A stretch of 64,000 nt of DNA from an uncultured Aquimarina sp. (GTDB lineage Bacteria; Bacteroidota; Bacteroidia; Flavobacteriales; Flavobacteriaceae): NCBI GenBank assembly GCA_947493035.1, contig CANLOW010000001.1, forward strand, positions 496,001 through 560,000, given 5' to 3'. Shown in pieces: positions 16,948 to 26,922 of the stretch. The translations under genes and the position numbers were made by a program. The notes beneath the pieces were generated by a model that saw nothing but the letters and a program-made list of their open reading frames with translations, was not told the origin of the DNA and ran no database searches. Numbering within the stretch: the stretch's first letter is position 1; every line of letters starts with the position of its first letter.

Positions 16948-17637
16948 TTACGGTGTAGAGTTCGCTACTGGTAAAATTTTTCCATTATAAAATTGATTCC
17001 CCGTCAAGGCAAATTCTTTTATATAGCTTGCCATATCCTTAGGCTTCACATTCGCTTGATAACCAGGAAAAGCTTCTTCCAGCATTTCTGTCTGAACAGC
17101 CCCCAGAGCTAAGACATTAAAGGCTATCCCCTGTTCTTTATATTCTTCAGCTAACAACTCACTTAAGGTAATCACTGCCCCTTTACTAGAGCTATATGCA
17201 GCCAACCCAGGAAACTTAACACTTCCTTGCACACCACCAATACTACTCACAGTTACTACATGAGATCCCAATTTCATAAAAGGAGTTAAAGCTTTTGTCA
17301 GCATCGCTACACCAAACACATTAACATCATATACTTGTTTAAAGTCTTCAGCAGTCAGTACTCCTAGTGGTTTTGCTATTAATAAACCGGCATTATGAAT
17401 TAGAATATCAACCTCTCCAAAACTTGATTTTACATAATCCGCAACTTTATCAATATCATCTTGCTGAGTAATATCAAAAGAAAAACCATGTACTTTTTTA
17501 TCTACTAAAGCTTCAATAGGCTTCATATTACGTGATAACGCCAGTACTTCATGCCCAGCAGCAGCAAACTGCTTTACCAATTCGTAACCAATTCCTCTAC
17601 TTGTTCCTGTGATAACTACTTTTTTCATAGATATCAA
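16948..17637 (-). CDS. short-chain dehydrogenase/reductase (SDR)
   Basis: A 229-residue classical SDR. The Rossmann dinucleotide motif TGTSRGIG is at residues about 10-17, NAG is at about 85-87 and the catalytic YxxxK appears as AYSSSKG near residue 150. Met4 (MKKVVITG) may be the true start because it places the first strand at the N-terminus as usual. Substrate unknown. It is divergent from era, with about 90 bp between the starts, and followed by the structured element that may end its transcript. Confidence 0.9.
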   Translation of the reverse strand: MISMKKVVITGTSRGIGYELVKQFAAAGHEVLALSRNMKPIEALVDKKVHGFSFDITQQDDIDKVADYVKSSFGEVDILIHNAGLLIAKPLGVLTAEDFKQVYDVNVFGVAMLTKALTPFMKLGSHVVTVSSIGGVQGSVKFPGLAAYSSSKGAVITLSELLAEEYKEQGIAFNVLALGAVQTEMLEEAFPGYQANVKPKDMASYIKEFALTGNQFYNGKILPVANSTP

Positions 17638-17670
17638 ATGTAATATAAATCCTACCTACTTTTAAATCTG

Positions 17671-17678
17671 TAAATTTG
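17671..17678 (+). promoter_or_regulatory. -7 element of era
   Basis: TAAATTTG matches the Bacteroidota TAnnTTTG -7 consensus and lies 51 bp before the era start codon. No clear -33 TTG was found at the expected spacing. Confidence 0.5.
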
Positions 17679-17729
17679 CATACTTAGTTTAGAGTTCGAA
17701 AAACTAAAAAACAGCCAATAATCGTAAAG

Positions 17730-18614
17730 ATGAGTCACAAAGCAGGTTTTGTAAATATTATAGGTAATCCAAACGTAGGGAAGTCTACATTGATGAATGC
17801 ACTGATTGGGGAGAAACTATCAATCATTACATCGAAAGCACAAACGACACGCCATCGTATTTTAGGAATTCTAAACACCGATGATAGTCAAGTCATTTTT
17901 TCCGATACTCCAGGAATCATCAAGCCAGCATATAAGTTACAAACTTCTATGATGGATTTTGTAAAAGCAGCATTTGAAGACGCGGATGTACTTATTTACA
18001 TGATCGAAATAGGGGAAAAAGCATTAAAAGACGAAGATTTTTTCAAAAAGATATGTAGTACAAAAACCCCTGTACTTTTATTGCTAAATAAAATAGACAC
18101 TTCCAACCAAGAGGATTTAGAAGAAGCAGTCGCTTATTGGGCTTCACAAGTACCTAATGCTGAAATTTTACCTATTTCGGCTTTAACAAACTTCAATACC
18201 CAAGTTGTACTAAATAGAATTATGGATCTCCTTCCTGATTCTCCTCCATTTTATCCAAAAGATCAATTAACAGATAAGCCCGAACGTTTTTTTGTCAATG
18301 AAACTGTTCGAGAAAAAATATTGATGCACTACAAAAAGGAAATTCCTTACGCTGTAGAGGTTATCACAGACGCTTTCGAAGAAGCTGAAGATATTATCCG
18401 TATACAGACAACCATTATGGTCGAACGTGAAACCCAAAAAGGAATTATCATTGGGCATAAAGGGTCAGCCATCAAACGTGTCGGACAAGAAGCTCGGAAA
18501 GACTTAGAAGCTTTCTTTGCCAAGAAAATACACATTGAATTATTCGTAAAAGTGAATAAAAATTGGCGTAGTAATGATCGACAATTAAAACGCTTTGGAT
18601 ATCTAGATAAATAG
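17730..18614 (+). CDS. era: GTPase Era
   Basis: A 294-residue Era of normal length. G1 is GNPNVGKST (residues 11-19), the switch and G3 are DTPG, and G4 is NKID. The C-terminal KH domain contains GIIIGHKGSAIKRVG. Era binds the 3' end of 16S rRNA and assists 30S subunit assembly at the inner membrane. The ATG at 17730 gives the standard MSHKAGFVNIIG start. A TAnnTTTG element lies 51 bp upstream. The gene is followed, without overlap, by a lipoprotein gene. Confidence 0.98.
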   Translation: MSHKAGFVNIIGNPNVGKSTLMNALIGEKLSIITSKAQTTRHRILGILNTDDSQVIFSDTPGIIKPAYKLQTSMMDFVKAAFEDADVLIYMIEIGEKALKDEDFFKKICSTKTPVLLLLNKIDTSNQEDLEEAVAYWASQVPNAEILPISALTNFNTQVVLNRIMDLLPDSPPFYPKDQLTDKPERFFVNETVREKILMHYKKEIPYAVEVITDAFEEAEDIIRIQTTIMVERETQKGIIIGHKGSAIKRVGQEARKDLEAFFAKKIHIELFVKVNKNWRSNDRQLKRFGYLDK

Positions 18615-18663
18615 TTTTTCGACCCCTTGTAGACTTAAAGTTAGTTTGTAGTTTTGCAAAAAA

Positions 18664-19299
18664 ATAAAACAAATAATAAACAAAAGTCTTCTAATCTTTG
18701 GCGTGATAGCTTCCTTTTTATTAACAAGCTGCGCTTCATGGTATAAAACTATTGAGCCAAACTCGCTTAACTATGTTTCTAAATCTACGACCGAAAGTGC
18801 TACCTTAAAATATAAATATGAAGTACTCAAAAACAAAAAGTACTCAAAAAAAGAGGGTAAAAAAGGTGTCAAATTAGTATCTATTGCTATTACTAATCAT
18901 TCAGAAAGTGATTTAGTATTCGGTGAAAACGCTATCCTTTCTTATACTGATGATACTCATGCACTATTGCTTGATAAAAATGAGATCTATAACAATCTAA
19001 AACAACAAGGAGCTTATCATTTATTCTATTTGCTTTTTGCTCCGGCACAATTCCAAAAATCCAAAACTGGAAACGGAATTACAACTACTGAAAATGTATT
19101 TCCAATTGGCTTAATACTAGCCCCTGCTTTAGCTGGAGGAAATATTGCTATCGCAAGCTCTGCTAACAAGAAGTTTCAAAAAGAATTAGAAGCTTATGAT
19201 CTTTTAGGAAAAACAATCAAAAAAGGAGAAACCAAGTACGGACTAGTTGGTATTCGTTCCTCTAACTTTGAAGAATTAGAGCTTGAAATAAAACAATAG
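18664..19299 (+). CDS. lipoprotein with an apparent non-ATG (ATA) start
   Basis: The first standard start in frame is GTG 18703, which would give an N-terminus of only MIASFLLTSC with no positive charge. The open frame continues upstream to 18652 and encodes KQIINKSLLIFGVIASFLL before the lipobox LTSC, a textbook lipoprotein signal peptide. The codon where ATG would be expected, 18664, is ATA. I place the start there, giving about 211 residues; the GTG form has 198. The mature protein has a Lys-rich stretch and a hydrophobic Ala/Gly segment near its middle (PIGLILAPALAGGNIAIASS). Family unknown. Confidence 0.6.
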   Translation: MKQIINKSLLIFGVIASFLLTSCASWYKTIEPNSLNYVSKSTTESATLKYKYEVLKNKKYSKKEGKKGVKLVSIAITNHSESDLVFGENAILSYTDDTHALLLDKNEIYNNLKQQGAYHLFYLLFAPAQFQKSKTGNGITTTENVFPIGLILAPALAGGNIAIASSANKKFQKELEAYDLLGKTIKKGETKYGLVGIRSSNFEELELEIKQ

Positions 19300-19430
19300 T
19301 AACCCGTATCAATTACCTAAACAACTATAACTTCTTTTCTTTTAAAATCTAAACTATTTTCATAAATGGATTAGATACTATTATATTAGGCCTATATAAT
19401 ATCTAATATCAATTTGAGGGATTTAATTTT

Positions 19431-20507
19431 ATGAGTGGTACTAATACAAGTATAGATAAAACACCATTAAAAGAAAAAACGACAAGAAAAAAACACGTTG
19501 AAAAAAATGGAGTAATTTATTTTAAAAGAAATAGGTTACTCATTTTTTTTACCATGTTGGTTAATGTTTCCTTATTCGGCTCATTAGGCATTTTGATCTA
19601 CGATATATTTATAGATACTGAACACAGTGTTTCTAGTTCACTTGGTTTATGGATCTTTGTTTTTTCTATGAGCCTTGTTAGTATTGGGTTCTATTTTTCA
19701 ACAAGAAAGCGTTATTTTTTTGACAAAGGTAAAGGCATCTTTTTTTTAGCTCATGATGATTTTCGTAAAAACAAAAAGAAGATAAGTGACATTTTAGGCA
19801 TTCAAATTTTAGCATATCAATTTTACCAAAGAGTACCTGGTACTGATTTTACTTCAAGCGGAAAAGAACTAGTTACACTATTTGAAGTCAATGTCGCGAT
19901 GAATGACTTCAAGCGGTATCATATAGCGTCTTATAAAAAAAGAAATGAAGCATTAATAGTCGTTAACAACATTTCTACCCTACTAAAAAAACCGATTTTT
20001 GATGAGATAAGCTATTTTGAAAGCTCATCTGAGAAAAGTAGAAGGTTAGGCAATTCTTTTAAGTCAGGTTTTGTTTTGAAGGATAATTTTGATGTTACAC
20101 AAAGCAAAGAAGAGCTGATTAGTATATGGCAAAATGAAATTTTTGACATTCAAAAAATGGATGAAAATAATTTCATTATAGATCTCAAAGAATCTGATTT
20201 AGAATCTTTTTCTCTTGGAAAACAACTTGACGAAGGTATATTTAGACCTTTAAAATTCTATACTAACATTTTAACTAAGAACAACAAAACAGAGGTCTCA
20301 ATCACGACTAAATTCAAATATGAATTTTTAATATATGTTGCACTTTGCTTGTTGGTTATAATTCTAAATTGGGAGATTCCTATTATTGTTTTTTCAATTT
20401 TCACCACCATGTACTGGTTTGCTAAACGATCTGAAGAAAAAACAATCTTGAAAATTCTAAAGAGCTACTTAGAACCAGATGAGGAAACTCATAATCTGAT
20501 TAAATAG
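19431..20507 (+). CDS. membrane protein of unknown function
   Basis: A 358-residue protein with two transmembrane segments near the N-terminus (about 33-57 and 70-92), a central soluble domain of about 200 residues and two closely spaced segments near the C-terminus (about 297-330). Both ends carry charged tails facing the same side. No catalytic motif is visible. It stands alone between the lipoprotein gene and the convergent secreted metalloprotease gene. Confidence 0.75.
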   Translation: MSGTNTSIDKTPLKEKTTRKKHVEKNGVIYFKRNRLLIFFTMLVNVSLFGSLGILIYDIFIDTEHSVSSSLGLWIFVFSMSLVSIGFYFSTRKRYFFDKGKGIFFLAHDDFRKNKKKISDILGIQILAYQFYQRVPGTDFTSSGKELVTLFEVNVAMNDFKRYHIASYKKRNEALIVVNNISTLLKKPIFDEISYFESSSEKSRRLGNSFKSGFVLKDNFDVTQSKEELISIWQNEIFDIQKMDENNFIIDLKESDLESFSLGKQLDEGIFRPLKFYTNILTKNNKTEVSITTKFKYEFLIYVALCLLVIILNWEIPIIVFSIFTTMYWFAKRSEEKTILKILKSYLEPDEETHNLIK

Positions 20508-20534
20508 TTAAAAGAATAATGAAAATATACTTTA

Positions 20535-22508
20535 CTAATCTTTAATTATTTTTTCTACAATCTCTTTGCCTTCTATTTCAATACGCAAGAAATACACCCC
20601 TTTTGGATATGACTGTAAATCAATCATGTTCCCTGTATATCGATTTAGAATAGCACCACTAACACCTATTAATTGTGATTGCGTTTGTACTGGCGTATCT
20701 ATCGTTAAAACACTAATAACAGGATTAGGAAAAATATTTACTTCAATAGATCCATTTATATTTTCTACAGATAAATTATCTTGACTAACAACAGTAAGAG
20801 TAAAAGCATTTGAAGCTAAATTTCCTTGTTCATCCCTCGCTGTCATGGTAACGATATGTTCACCCACTGGTAAATTTGTCCCACTAACTGGAGATTGAGA
20901 AATCTCTATATTATCATCATCCGTACAATTATCAGTAGCAATTACTAATGATGTATAGTCTTCCAGTACATAACTTCCCTCCGTACTCTCTTCTACTTCT
21001 TGATTTGCAGGGAATACAGACAACGTAAATTCAGGGTCTTCATTATCCGTTTCTAAAGTTATAATTCCTAATCCTCGACATACTGAACCAGTCAAGAATT
21101 TATCAATAGCAAATTGAGCACCTTCTATGTCATCATTACTTAACTCATAACTAACCTGACCTGAATTGGCAGCAAAATGCATTACCGCTTCTGGATCAAT
21201 TACATGTCCTAATTGAAGAGAATGGCCATGTTCGTGAAGAGCAACCGACTTAAAATCTACTTGATTAAAACTCGGATTATCAAACCCAAAATGCCAATTA
21301 ATATCATCATTCCATATATAATCTTGCTCTGATATCGCAGCTAAGTTATCAAATGGACATCTACCATTACTTCTAGTAATAACAGCTCCTAAAACACCTG
21401 GCTCTATTTCAGACCCGTTATCAAAACGGACTACATTTTCACCATCATCTGCAGTAGTGTCTTTTGTTGTAGTCCCAGAAAAGGTAAAATTGATTCCCGT
21501 TTCACATTTCCATATTCTAAAAGCATCTTCAAAAAAAGGAATAGCATCACTCGCCGCAAACTCTTCATGATAAACAAAACTATAACCTCCTACTCCATTA
21601 TTATCAAATAATAACGGTTGAAAAACAGCATCACCATCTACTGTATGGAAATTAGATAATGAATATGGCACTAAAAGATCCTGATTACTAAAACCAAAAT
21701 CACCTATAGCATTGGCAACTCTTATTTCTCCAGTCCCCGCATTAAAAGGGACTTCTACTCTAATTTGGGTATCTGACCAACTTAATACCTGTATATCTAA
21801 AGCGTCTGCAAAAGTTCTACCTCCTTCATCTGCATTTCTAAACCCTACCTTTCCTTGAGTTACACCAAAATTATTACCATCAATTGTCAACACACTTTTA
21901 GTACCCGCTGTTACAGACTGAGGGTTGATACCAATGATTTCAGGTATTTCCTCTGTCGCTACAATTGCTTTACTAATGTTTGGACGAATTTGCAATTGCT
22001 TCCAACTTTTATTAACCTCTTTTTCTATGGACGACTTTAATGCATTTGTTGATTGAAAATGATCGAAAACACTCTTCAATTCTCCTGTTAAAACATCTAA
22101 CTTCACAAAACCTTGTATTGAAGTAGATAGTTTATAGCTATTCTCTATGTTATCAAAAGCTATTGTAGATGGCTTTAAGAAAAACACCCCTTCAAAACCC
22201 AAACTTAGATTAGCCATATTTGAGTTAATTTGGATTCGCCCTTCAACTTCTCCACCTTGAACAGCTATCTTAATTTCTTTTTCAACATTACCTTTAACTA
22301 TCTCATATACTTTTATTTTCGAAATAGTGTAAATATTATTTTTATCTATATCCCATGCACTTTCTACTTCTATCACTTCTCCATAAACAATAGATGAAGC
22401 ATAGTTACATTTCTCTTCTAAAGAAACTGGATATAATAAAGAACTACACACCTGACTTCTTGAAAAAAAGGCTGTTAAAAAAAATGAAATGAAAATGAGC
22501 TTAGTCAT
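20535..22508 (-). CDS. secreted metzincin-like metalloprotease with IPT and T9SS sorting domains
   Basis: A 657-residue secreted protein. A signal peptide (about 1-18) is followed by an N-terminal region, an IPT/TIG Ig-like domain (about 175-265), a metalloprotease domain with HEHGHSLQLGH (His425, Glu426, His429, His435) and a Met-turn candidate Met443, a HYR-like domain with a conserved TDNC segment (about 500-575), and a type A T9SS C-terminal sorting domain (about 585-657, starting near VNIFPNPV). HExxHxxGxxH with a Met-turn is the metzincin pattern, close to matrixins. It is likely exported through the outer membrane by T9SS and attached to or released from the surface. Confidence 0.88.
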   Translation of the reverse strand: MTKLIFISFFLTAFFSRSQVCSSLLYPVSLEEKCNYASSIVYGEVIEVESAWDIDKNNIYTISKIKVYEIVKGNVEKEIKIAVQGGEVEGRIQINSNMANLSLGFEGVFFLKPSTIAFDNIENSYKLSTSIQGFVKLDVLTGELKSVFDHFQSTNALKSSIEKEVNKSWKQLQIRPNISKAIVATEEIPEIIGINPQSVTAGTKSVLTIDGNNFGVTQGKVGFRNADEGGRTFADALDIQVLSWSDTQIRVEVPFNAGTGEIRVANAIGDFGFSNQDLLVPYSLSNFHTVDGDAVFQPLLFDNNGVGGYSFVYHEEFAASDAIPFFEDAFRIWKCETGINFTFSGTTTKDTTADDGENVVRFDNGSEIEPGVLGAVITRSNGRCPFDNLAAISEQDYIWNDDINWHFGFDNPSFNQVDFKSVALHEHGHSLQLGHVIDPEAVMHFAANSGQVSYELSNDDIEGAQFAIDKFLTGSVCRGLGIITLETDNEDPEFTLSVFPANQEVEESTEGSYVLEDYTSLVIATDNCTDDDNIEISQSPVSGTNLPVGEHIVTMTARDEQGNLASNAFTLTVVSQDNLSVENINGSIEVNIFPNPVISVLTIDTPVQTQSQLIGVSGAILNRYTGNMIDLQSYPKGVYFLRIEIEGKEIVEKIIKD

Positions 22509-22592
22509 ATATGAAATTTAAAGAGCTTACCTCCTATAAGATAACCAATTAACACTTCAGTCGTTTGTTTTTTAGAAAAATTTCTGAACTAG

Positions 22593-22757
22593 CTACTTTT
22601 TCTTTTTCTTATTAAAACCATAAGGGCAGTGACGACATCCACTTTCACAACAATACCCTCGCTTAAGATGATATTGTTCTGTAAAGCATTTGTAACCTTC
22701 TGGTGTCAAATAATAATCTCCTTCTTCAATTGGAATGTGCTTTTTAAAATAGGTCAT
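22593..22757 (-). CDS. DUF5522-like cysteine-rich mini-protein
   Basis: A 54-residue open frame starting MTYFKKHIPIEEGDYYLT, containing a cysteine cluster GYCCESGCRHCPYGF and ending in a poly-Lys tail. The pattern (YYLTPEG, then CCxSxCRHCPYGF) matches the small DUF5522 family common in Bacteroidota and probably binds a metal. It is divergent from the PLP-enzyme gene with 25 bp between the starts and has a TATTTTTG element directly upstream on its own strand. Confidence 0.85.
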   Translation of the reverse strand: MTYFKKHIPIEEGDYYLTPEGYKCFTEQYHLKRGYCCESGCRHCPYGFNKKKKK

Positions 22758-22761
22758 ACTG

Positions 22762-22769
22762 CAAAAATA
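22762..22769 (-). promoter_or_regulatory. -7 element of the DUF5522 gene
   Basis: Read on the minus strand this is TATTTTTG, matching TAnnTTTG, only five bases before the start codon; transcription from it would give an almost leaderless mRNA. Confidence 0.35.
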
Positions 22770-22782
22770 CTATCTTGCAAGC

Positions 22783-23721
22783 ATGATTTCGTCTACTACT
22801 GCAAAAAATGAATTGATTATTGATCCTTTCCTTAAAGAACATCAAATTGAACTATACATAAAACGAGAGGACTTGGTGTTTCCTGAACTTTCTGGCAATA
22901 AATTCAGAAAGCTAAAATACAACTTGATAGAAGCCCAACGATTAAATAAAAAAACATTACTCACTTTTGGAGGAGCTTTTAGTAATCATATACACGCTAC
23001 TGCGGCTGCAGGCAAAAAATTTGGATTCAAAACCATTGGTATCATTAGAGGAGAAGAACTTGCTAAAAACAAAGAGCAACTATTTGCAAAAAACAGAACG
23101 CTTCGAGATGCAAAAAACAATGGTATGCACTTCCATTTTATCGATCGCCAAACATACCGAAACAAGGAACAACCTGAGTTTTTAGATAGCCTAAAAAATT
23201 TATTTGGAGATTTTTATCTAATACCAGAAGGTGGGACTAACGAAATTGCAATCAAAGGGTGTCAACAAATCCTAAATACAGTCGATTTTGATTACGATTT
23301 TATCTGTACGGCTGTAGGAACTGGGGGTACAATTTCTGGTATTATAAACAGTTCTACTGACAAGCAAAAAATAATCGGATTCCCTGCTTTGAAAGAAAAT
23401 TATTTACACGATGAGATCAAAAAGTACAGTATCAGAGATAACTGGGAGCTAGTTAGAGATTATCATTTTGGAAAATATGCCAAAGTAACACCAGACTTAG
23501 TTCTGTTTATAAATAACTTTTACAAACAGCATAAAATACCTCTAGATCCTATTTACACAGGGAAAATGATCTATGGTATTTATGAAGAAATAAAAGCAAA
23601 ACGCTTTCCAAAAAAATGCCGTATTTTAGCAATTCATACTGGCGGATTACAAGGTATACACGGAGTAAATGCACAGTTAGAGAAACGAAAAGAACCTCTG
23701 ATAAATTTTCTAAATGAATAG
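22783..23721 (+). CDS. PLP-dependent deaminase / D-cysteine desulfhydrase-like enzyme
   Basis: A 312-residue fold-type II PLP enzyme of the ACC deaminase/D-cysteine desulfhydrase family. The PLP lysine is Lys40 in SGNKFRKLKYN. SNH in GGAFSNHIHA follows, and the phosphate-binding loop is GTGGTISG. IHTGGLQG near the C-terminus is typical. The substrate cannot be read from the sequence; Bacteroidota members are usually annotated as 1-aminocyclopropane-1-carboxylate deaminase without evidence of that activity. Its stop overlaps the next gene by 8 bp, so it is translationally coupled to the glucosaminidase gene. Confidence 0.9.
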   Translation: MISSTTAKNELIIDPFLKEHQIELYIKREDLVFPELSGNKFRKLKYNLIEAQRLNKKTLLTFGGAFSNHIHATAAAGKKFGFKTIGIIRGEELAKNKEQLFAKNRTLRDAKNNGMHFHFIDRQTYRNKEQPEFLDSLKNLFGDFYLIPEGGTNEIAIKGCQQILNTVDFDYDFICTAVGTGGTISGIINSSTDKQKIIGFPALKENYLHDEIKKYSIRDNWELVRDYHFGKYAKVTPDLVLFINNFYKQHKIPLDPIYTGKMIYGIYEEIKAKRFPKKCRILAIHTGGLQGIHGVNAQLEKRKEPLINFLNE

Positions 23722-24583
23722 CACGAAAATCGTTGGTTTAGCGATACTTTTTAGCATATTCTTTTCATGCAAAAGTAAGCAAGCTACAATTCCTTCAAAA
23801 AAGACAACCAAAAAGGTTTCTCAAATACAGAAGAAAACTAAATCACCTACTACGGTAAATAAGAAAACATCTTCTCCTTCTAAAAAATCAAAAATAGAAA
23901 GAGTAGCTTCTACAAAGTCTGCACCAACTTATGGTTCTTATACCGCTAAAATTGAAAACTACATAGAGTTGTATTCAGAAATAGCGATGGAGCAAATGCG
24001 TCAATATAAGATACCTGCAAGTATAACTCTTGCTCAAGGTATTTTAGAATCTGGTGCTGGCACAGGGCCATTAACCATGAAATCTAATAATCATTTTGGC
24101 ATTAAATGTCATGATTGGAAAGGCTTAAAAGTCTATCATGATGATGATGAAAAAGGGGAATGTTTTAGAAAATACAGTCTAGCTAAATTTTCATTTCAAG
24201 ATCACTCTATATTCTTATCAACACGAGGAAGGTATTTTAGTTTATTCAAACTTCCTAAAGATGATTATAAGGGTTGGGCAAAAGGATTACAAGCTGCAGG
24301 GTATGCTACCGACCCCAAATATCCTTCTAAATTAATTCGAATCATTGAAAAACATAAGTTATATCAATACGATGCCACTGTACTTGGAAAAAGTAAAAAG
24401 AAAGCAAAAAGGGTTGTTTCAGTACCAGGAAAGTATACCGTAAAAAAAGGAGACACTTTATATAGTATAGCACGAAAAAATAAAATTAAAGTTGATCTCC
24501 TGAAAGAATTAAATGGCTTAGACTCGAATACTATTTTTGAAGGACAAATTTTATACGTAAAACCGATACCTAAAGATTTTTAA
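23714..24583 (+). CDS. glucosaminidase-LysM lipoprotein (peptidoglycan hydrolase)
   Basis: A 289-residue protein with a lipobox (FFSC, Cys19), a Lys/Ser/Thr-rich linker (about 22-75), a glucosaminidase domain (about 85-220; [13 protein letters not shown] with the catalytic Glu, then [11 protein letters not shown]) and one C-terminal LysM (about 238-285; [16 protein letters not shown]). It cuts N-acetylglucosaminyl bonds in peptidoglycan from a lipid anchor, as in FlgJ/LytG-type enzymes. It is coupled to the PLP enzyme upstream and lies five bases before hemL, so the three probably form one operon. Confidence 0.93.
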   Translation: MNSTKIVGLAILFSIFFSCKSKQATIPSKKTTKKVSQIQKKTKSPTTVNKKTSSPSKKSKIERVASTKSAPTYGSYTAKIENYIELYSEIAMEQMRQYKIPASITLAQGILESGAGTGPLTMKSNNHFGIKCHDWKGLKVYHDDDEKGECFRKYSLAKFSFQDHSIFLSTRGRYFSLFKLPKDDYKGWAKGLQAAGYATDPKYPSKLIRIIEKHKLYQYDATVLGKSKKKAKRVVSVPGKYTVKKGDTLYSIARKNKIKVDLLKELNGLDSNTIFEGQILYVKPIPKDF

Positions 24584-24588
24584 TCCAT

Positions 24589-25875
24589 ATGATATATAAG
24601 AGAAGTAGTGCCTTATTTGCTGAGGCCCAAAAAGTAATTCCTGGAGGTGTCAACTCACCGGTACGTGCTTTTAAATCTGTTGGAGGAGATCCAATTTTTG
24701 TTAAAGAAGCTAAAGGTGCTTATTTATATGACGAAGACGGTAACCAGTTGATTGATTACATCAATTCATGGGGACCTATGATTTTGGGACATGCTCATGA
24801 GCCAGTTGTCAATGCTGTCATTGAAAAAGCAAAAAAAGGAACTAGCTTCGGAATGCCTACTGAGATCGAAACTGAAATAGCAGCTTTAGCCGTTAGTATG
24901 GTTCCGAATATTGATAAAATTCGCTTTGTAAATTCGGGTACTGAAGCCTGCATGAGCGCCGTACGCCTAGCACGTGGTTTCACAAAGAAAGAAAAGATTA
25001 TAAAATTTGCTGGATGTTATCACGGCCATAGTGATTCTTTTTTAATCCAAGCTGGTAGCGGAGCTGTCACATTTGGAAGCCCAAACAGCCCAGGAGTAAC
25101 TGAAGGAACTGCCAAGGACACTTTATTAGCTGAATATAACAACTTACAAAATGTACAAGAAATTGTAACTGCTAATAAAAATGAAATCGCATGTATCATT
25201 ATTGAGCCTGTTGCTGGTAACATGGGGTGTATTCCTCCTGTAAAAGGTTTCTTAGAAGGATTAAGAACAATATGTGATGACAACAATATATTACTGATTT
25301 TTGATGAAGTCATGACTGGCTTTCGCTTAGCCGCAGGTGGTGTTCAGGAATTATTAGGTATAGATGCTGATATTGTTACTTTCGGAAAAGTAATCGGTGG
25401 CGGACTACCTGTAGGAGCATTTGCTGCTCGAAATGAAATTATGAACCATCTTGCCCCACTTGGACCTGTTTACCAAGCTGGAACCTTAAGTGGAAATCCA
25501 CTGGCTATGTCAGCTGGTTTAGCAATGTTAACTGAACTAAACAACAATCCTGAGATTTTTGTCAGTTTAGCTGAAAAAACAACTTATTTACATCAAGGCA
25601 TTAAAGAGGCATTAGATAGACACGATATTACACACACCATCAATCGAATTGGCTCTATGATATCTGTTCATTTTAGCGCTACAGCTGTTACCAATTTCAG
25701 CACTTCTGCTGAAGGAAATAATGATACTTTCAAAAAGTTTTTCCATGGACTGCTAGAAAATGGTATTTATATTGCTCCAAGCGCTTTTGAAACTTGGTTT
25801 ATTACAGATGCCCTTACATACGATGATCTAGACAAAACTATTGCAGCGGTAGATAAAGTTGCTGCTACTTTATAA
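24589..25875 (+). CDS. hemL: glutamate-1-semialdehyde 2,1-aminomutase
   Basis: A 428-residue class III aminotransferase-fold enzyme of normal length. The start ([20 protein letters not shown]) and the PLP lysine Lys267 in [15 protein letters not shown] are diagnostic for HemL, as is [10 protein letters not shown]. It converts glutamate-1-semialdehyde to 5-aminolevulinate for heme in the C5 pathway. It is separate from the other heme genes of this window (42.7-46.8 kb). A hairpin terminator follows within 30 bp. Confidence 0.97.
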   Translation: MIYKRSSALFAEAQKVIPGGVNSPVRAFKSVGGDPIFVKEAKGAYLYDEDGNQLIDYINSWGPMILGHAHEPVVNAVIEKAKKGTSFGMPTEIETEIAALAVSMVPNIDKIRFVNSGTEACMSAVRLARGFTKKEKIIKFAGCYHGHSDSFLIQAGSGAVTFGSPNSPGVTEGTAKDTLLAEYNNLQNVQEIVTANKNEIACIIIEPVAGNMGCIPPVKGFLEGLRTICDDNNILLIFDEVMTGFRLAAGGVQELLGIDADIVTFGKVIGGGLPVGAFAARNEIMNHLAPLGPVYQAGTLSGNPLAMSAGLAMLTELNNNPEIFVSLAEKTTYLHQGIKEALDRHDITHTINRIGSMISVHFSATAVTNFSTSAEGNNDTFKKFFHGLLENGIYIAPSAFETWFITDALTYDDLDKTIAAVDKVAATL

Positions 25876-25900
25876 AATACAATAATATATAGTACAAGTA

Positions 25901-25940
25901 ACAACAAAACCCGCTTTTTGATAAAGTCGGGCTTTGTTGT
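25901..25940. terminator. hairpin terminator after hemL
   Basis: ACAACAAAACCCG (25901-25913) pairs with CGGGCTTTGTTGT (25928-25940) with one mismatch around a 14-base loop. It lies between the convergent hemL gene and the 73-residue protein gene and can serve both strands. Confidence 0.7.
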
Positions 25941-25963
25941 CATTTATGGGGTAATAAAAAACT

Positions 25964-26185
25964 CTAAGAGTCTTTACGACCTTTTAATCGCTTTTCGATT
26001 TTTTGCTTAATCACTGTAAGTCGTTTCATAAGATCCATAATCTCGCTTTCTTTAGTTTGTTTGTAAATTTCATTCAAACTAAGAATAAGGTCTTTTACTT
26101 CTCGAGATGCCAAAATACGATCACTTGTAGTTTGGAAGCTCATTTTACGTTGCTCGAATTCGAGCGCTCTTTCCATTAAAGTCAT
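25964..26185 (-). CDS. small helical protein of unknown function
   Basis: A 73-residue soluble protein, almost entirely helical and charged (ERALEFEQRKMSF, then EVKDLILSLNEIYKQTKE, then LTVIKQKIEKRLKGRK). No Cys and no membrane segment. Composition and the terminator shared with hemL support it as a real gene. The family is not recognised. Met4 is an alternative start. It is preceded by a 740-bp gene-free interval containing an 11-bp inverted repeat. Confidence 0.7.
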   Translation of the reverse strand: MTLMERALEFEQRKMSFQTTSDRILASREVKDLILSLNEIYKQTKESEIMDLMKRLTVIKQKIEKRLKGRKDS

Positions 26186-26922
26186 ATGTTATACTTTATA
26201 TGTTAATTTGGGGGTAATTTATCATAAATAATTGATAATCAAAAGTTTATGATAAAATTAATTTATAAAACTAAATAAAGAACAAAAAAACAGACAACCT
26301 GTCTAATTAAAATAAAATTAACACTTCTCTTAAAATTGACAAAAAACTTTAATCAAAAGTAATTTTACTATCAACAAATTACGAATAATTCATTCTTTAA
26401 TTCTTCAACAAAAATACACTAGGAATTGAAAAAAAAAAGTTTTATATGGTTTAGTTTATCTCTCACAAATACAAATTACATCCCATTTCTCACTTTTAAC
26501 TAAGAAAAATGCCTTACGAAAACAATTTCGACAAGAAACTATTTACTTAATATCAGTAAACGTTTAATTTTTCATAAAAATAACTTTCAATATTTTTTTT
26601 ATCCAAGCAAATTTCGTTTAAAGCTAAAACCTCCATTAAAAGTCTAAATAACAAATAATTACCCTCATTCAATATTTACAATTCTTAAAATATTGCTTTT
26701 TTAAAATGATCTCTACAAATTATTAAATAGCTCTCTCGTTTTTAATCTTATCTTCCTCATTCTCAATATTAAAACATCTCCTTAATGTAGATAATAAGAA
26801 ACAACACTTTAGTACCTACTAAATATCTCATAAAACCTATTTATTACTATAAAAAAGTGCAGAAATAACTTAAAATAAAAGGAGCTATAAAAAATTCAAG
26901 TAAAAATAGCATCTTTGTCTGT
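26186..26922. other. long AT-rich interval without a gene
   Basis: I see no open frame with coding character on either strand. The only clear structure is a perfect 11-bp inverted repeat, TTTATCATAAA (26218-26228) and TTTATGATAAA (26246-26256), near the start of the 73-residue protein gene. The interval separates two divergent genes and may hold their promoters. Confidence 0.6.

Noticed and set aside
22629-22811. 60-codon plus-strand frame upstream of the PLP enzyme
   Set aside because: It is antisense to the DUF5522 mini-protein, whose Cys motif is far more convincing.
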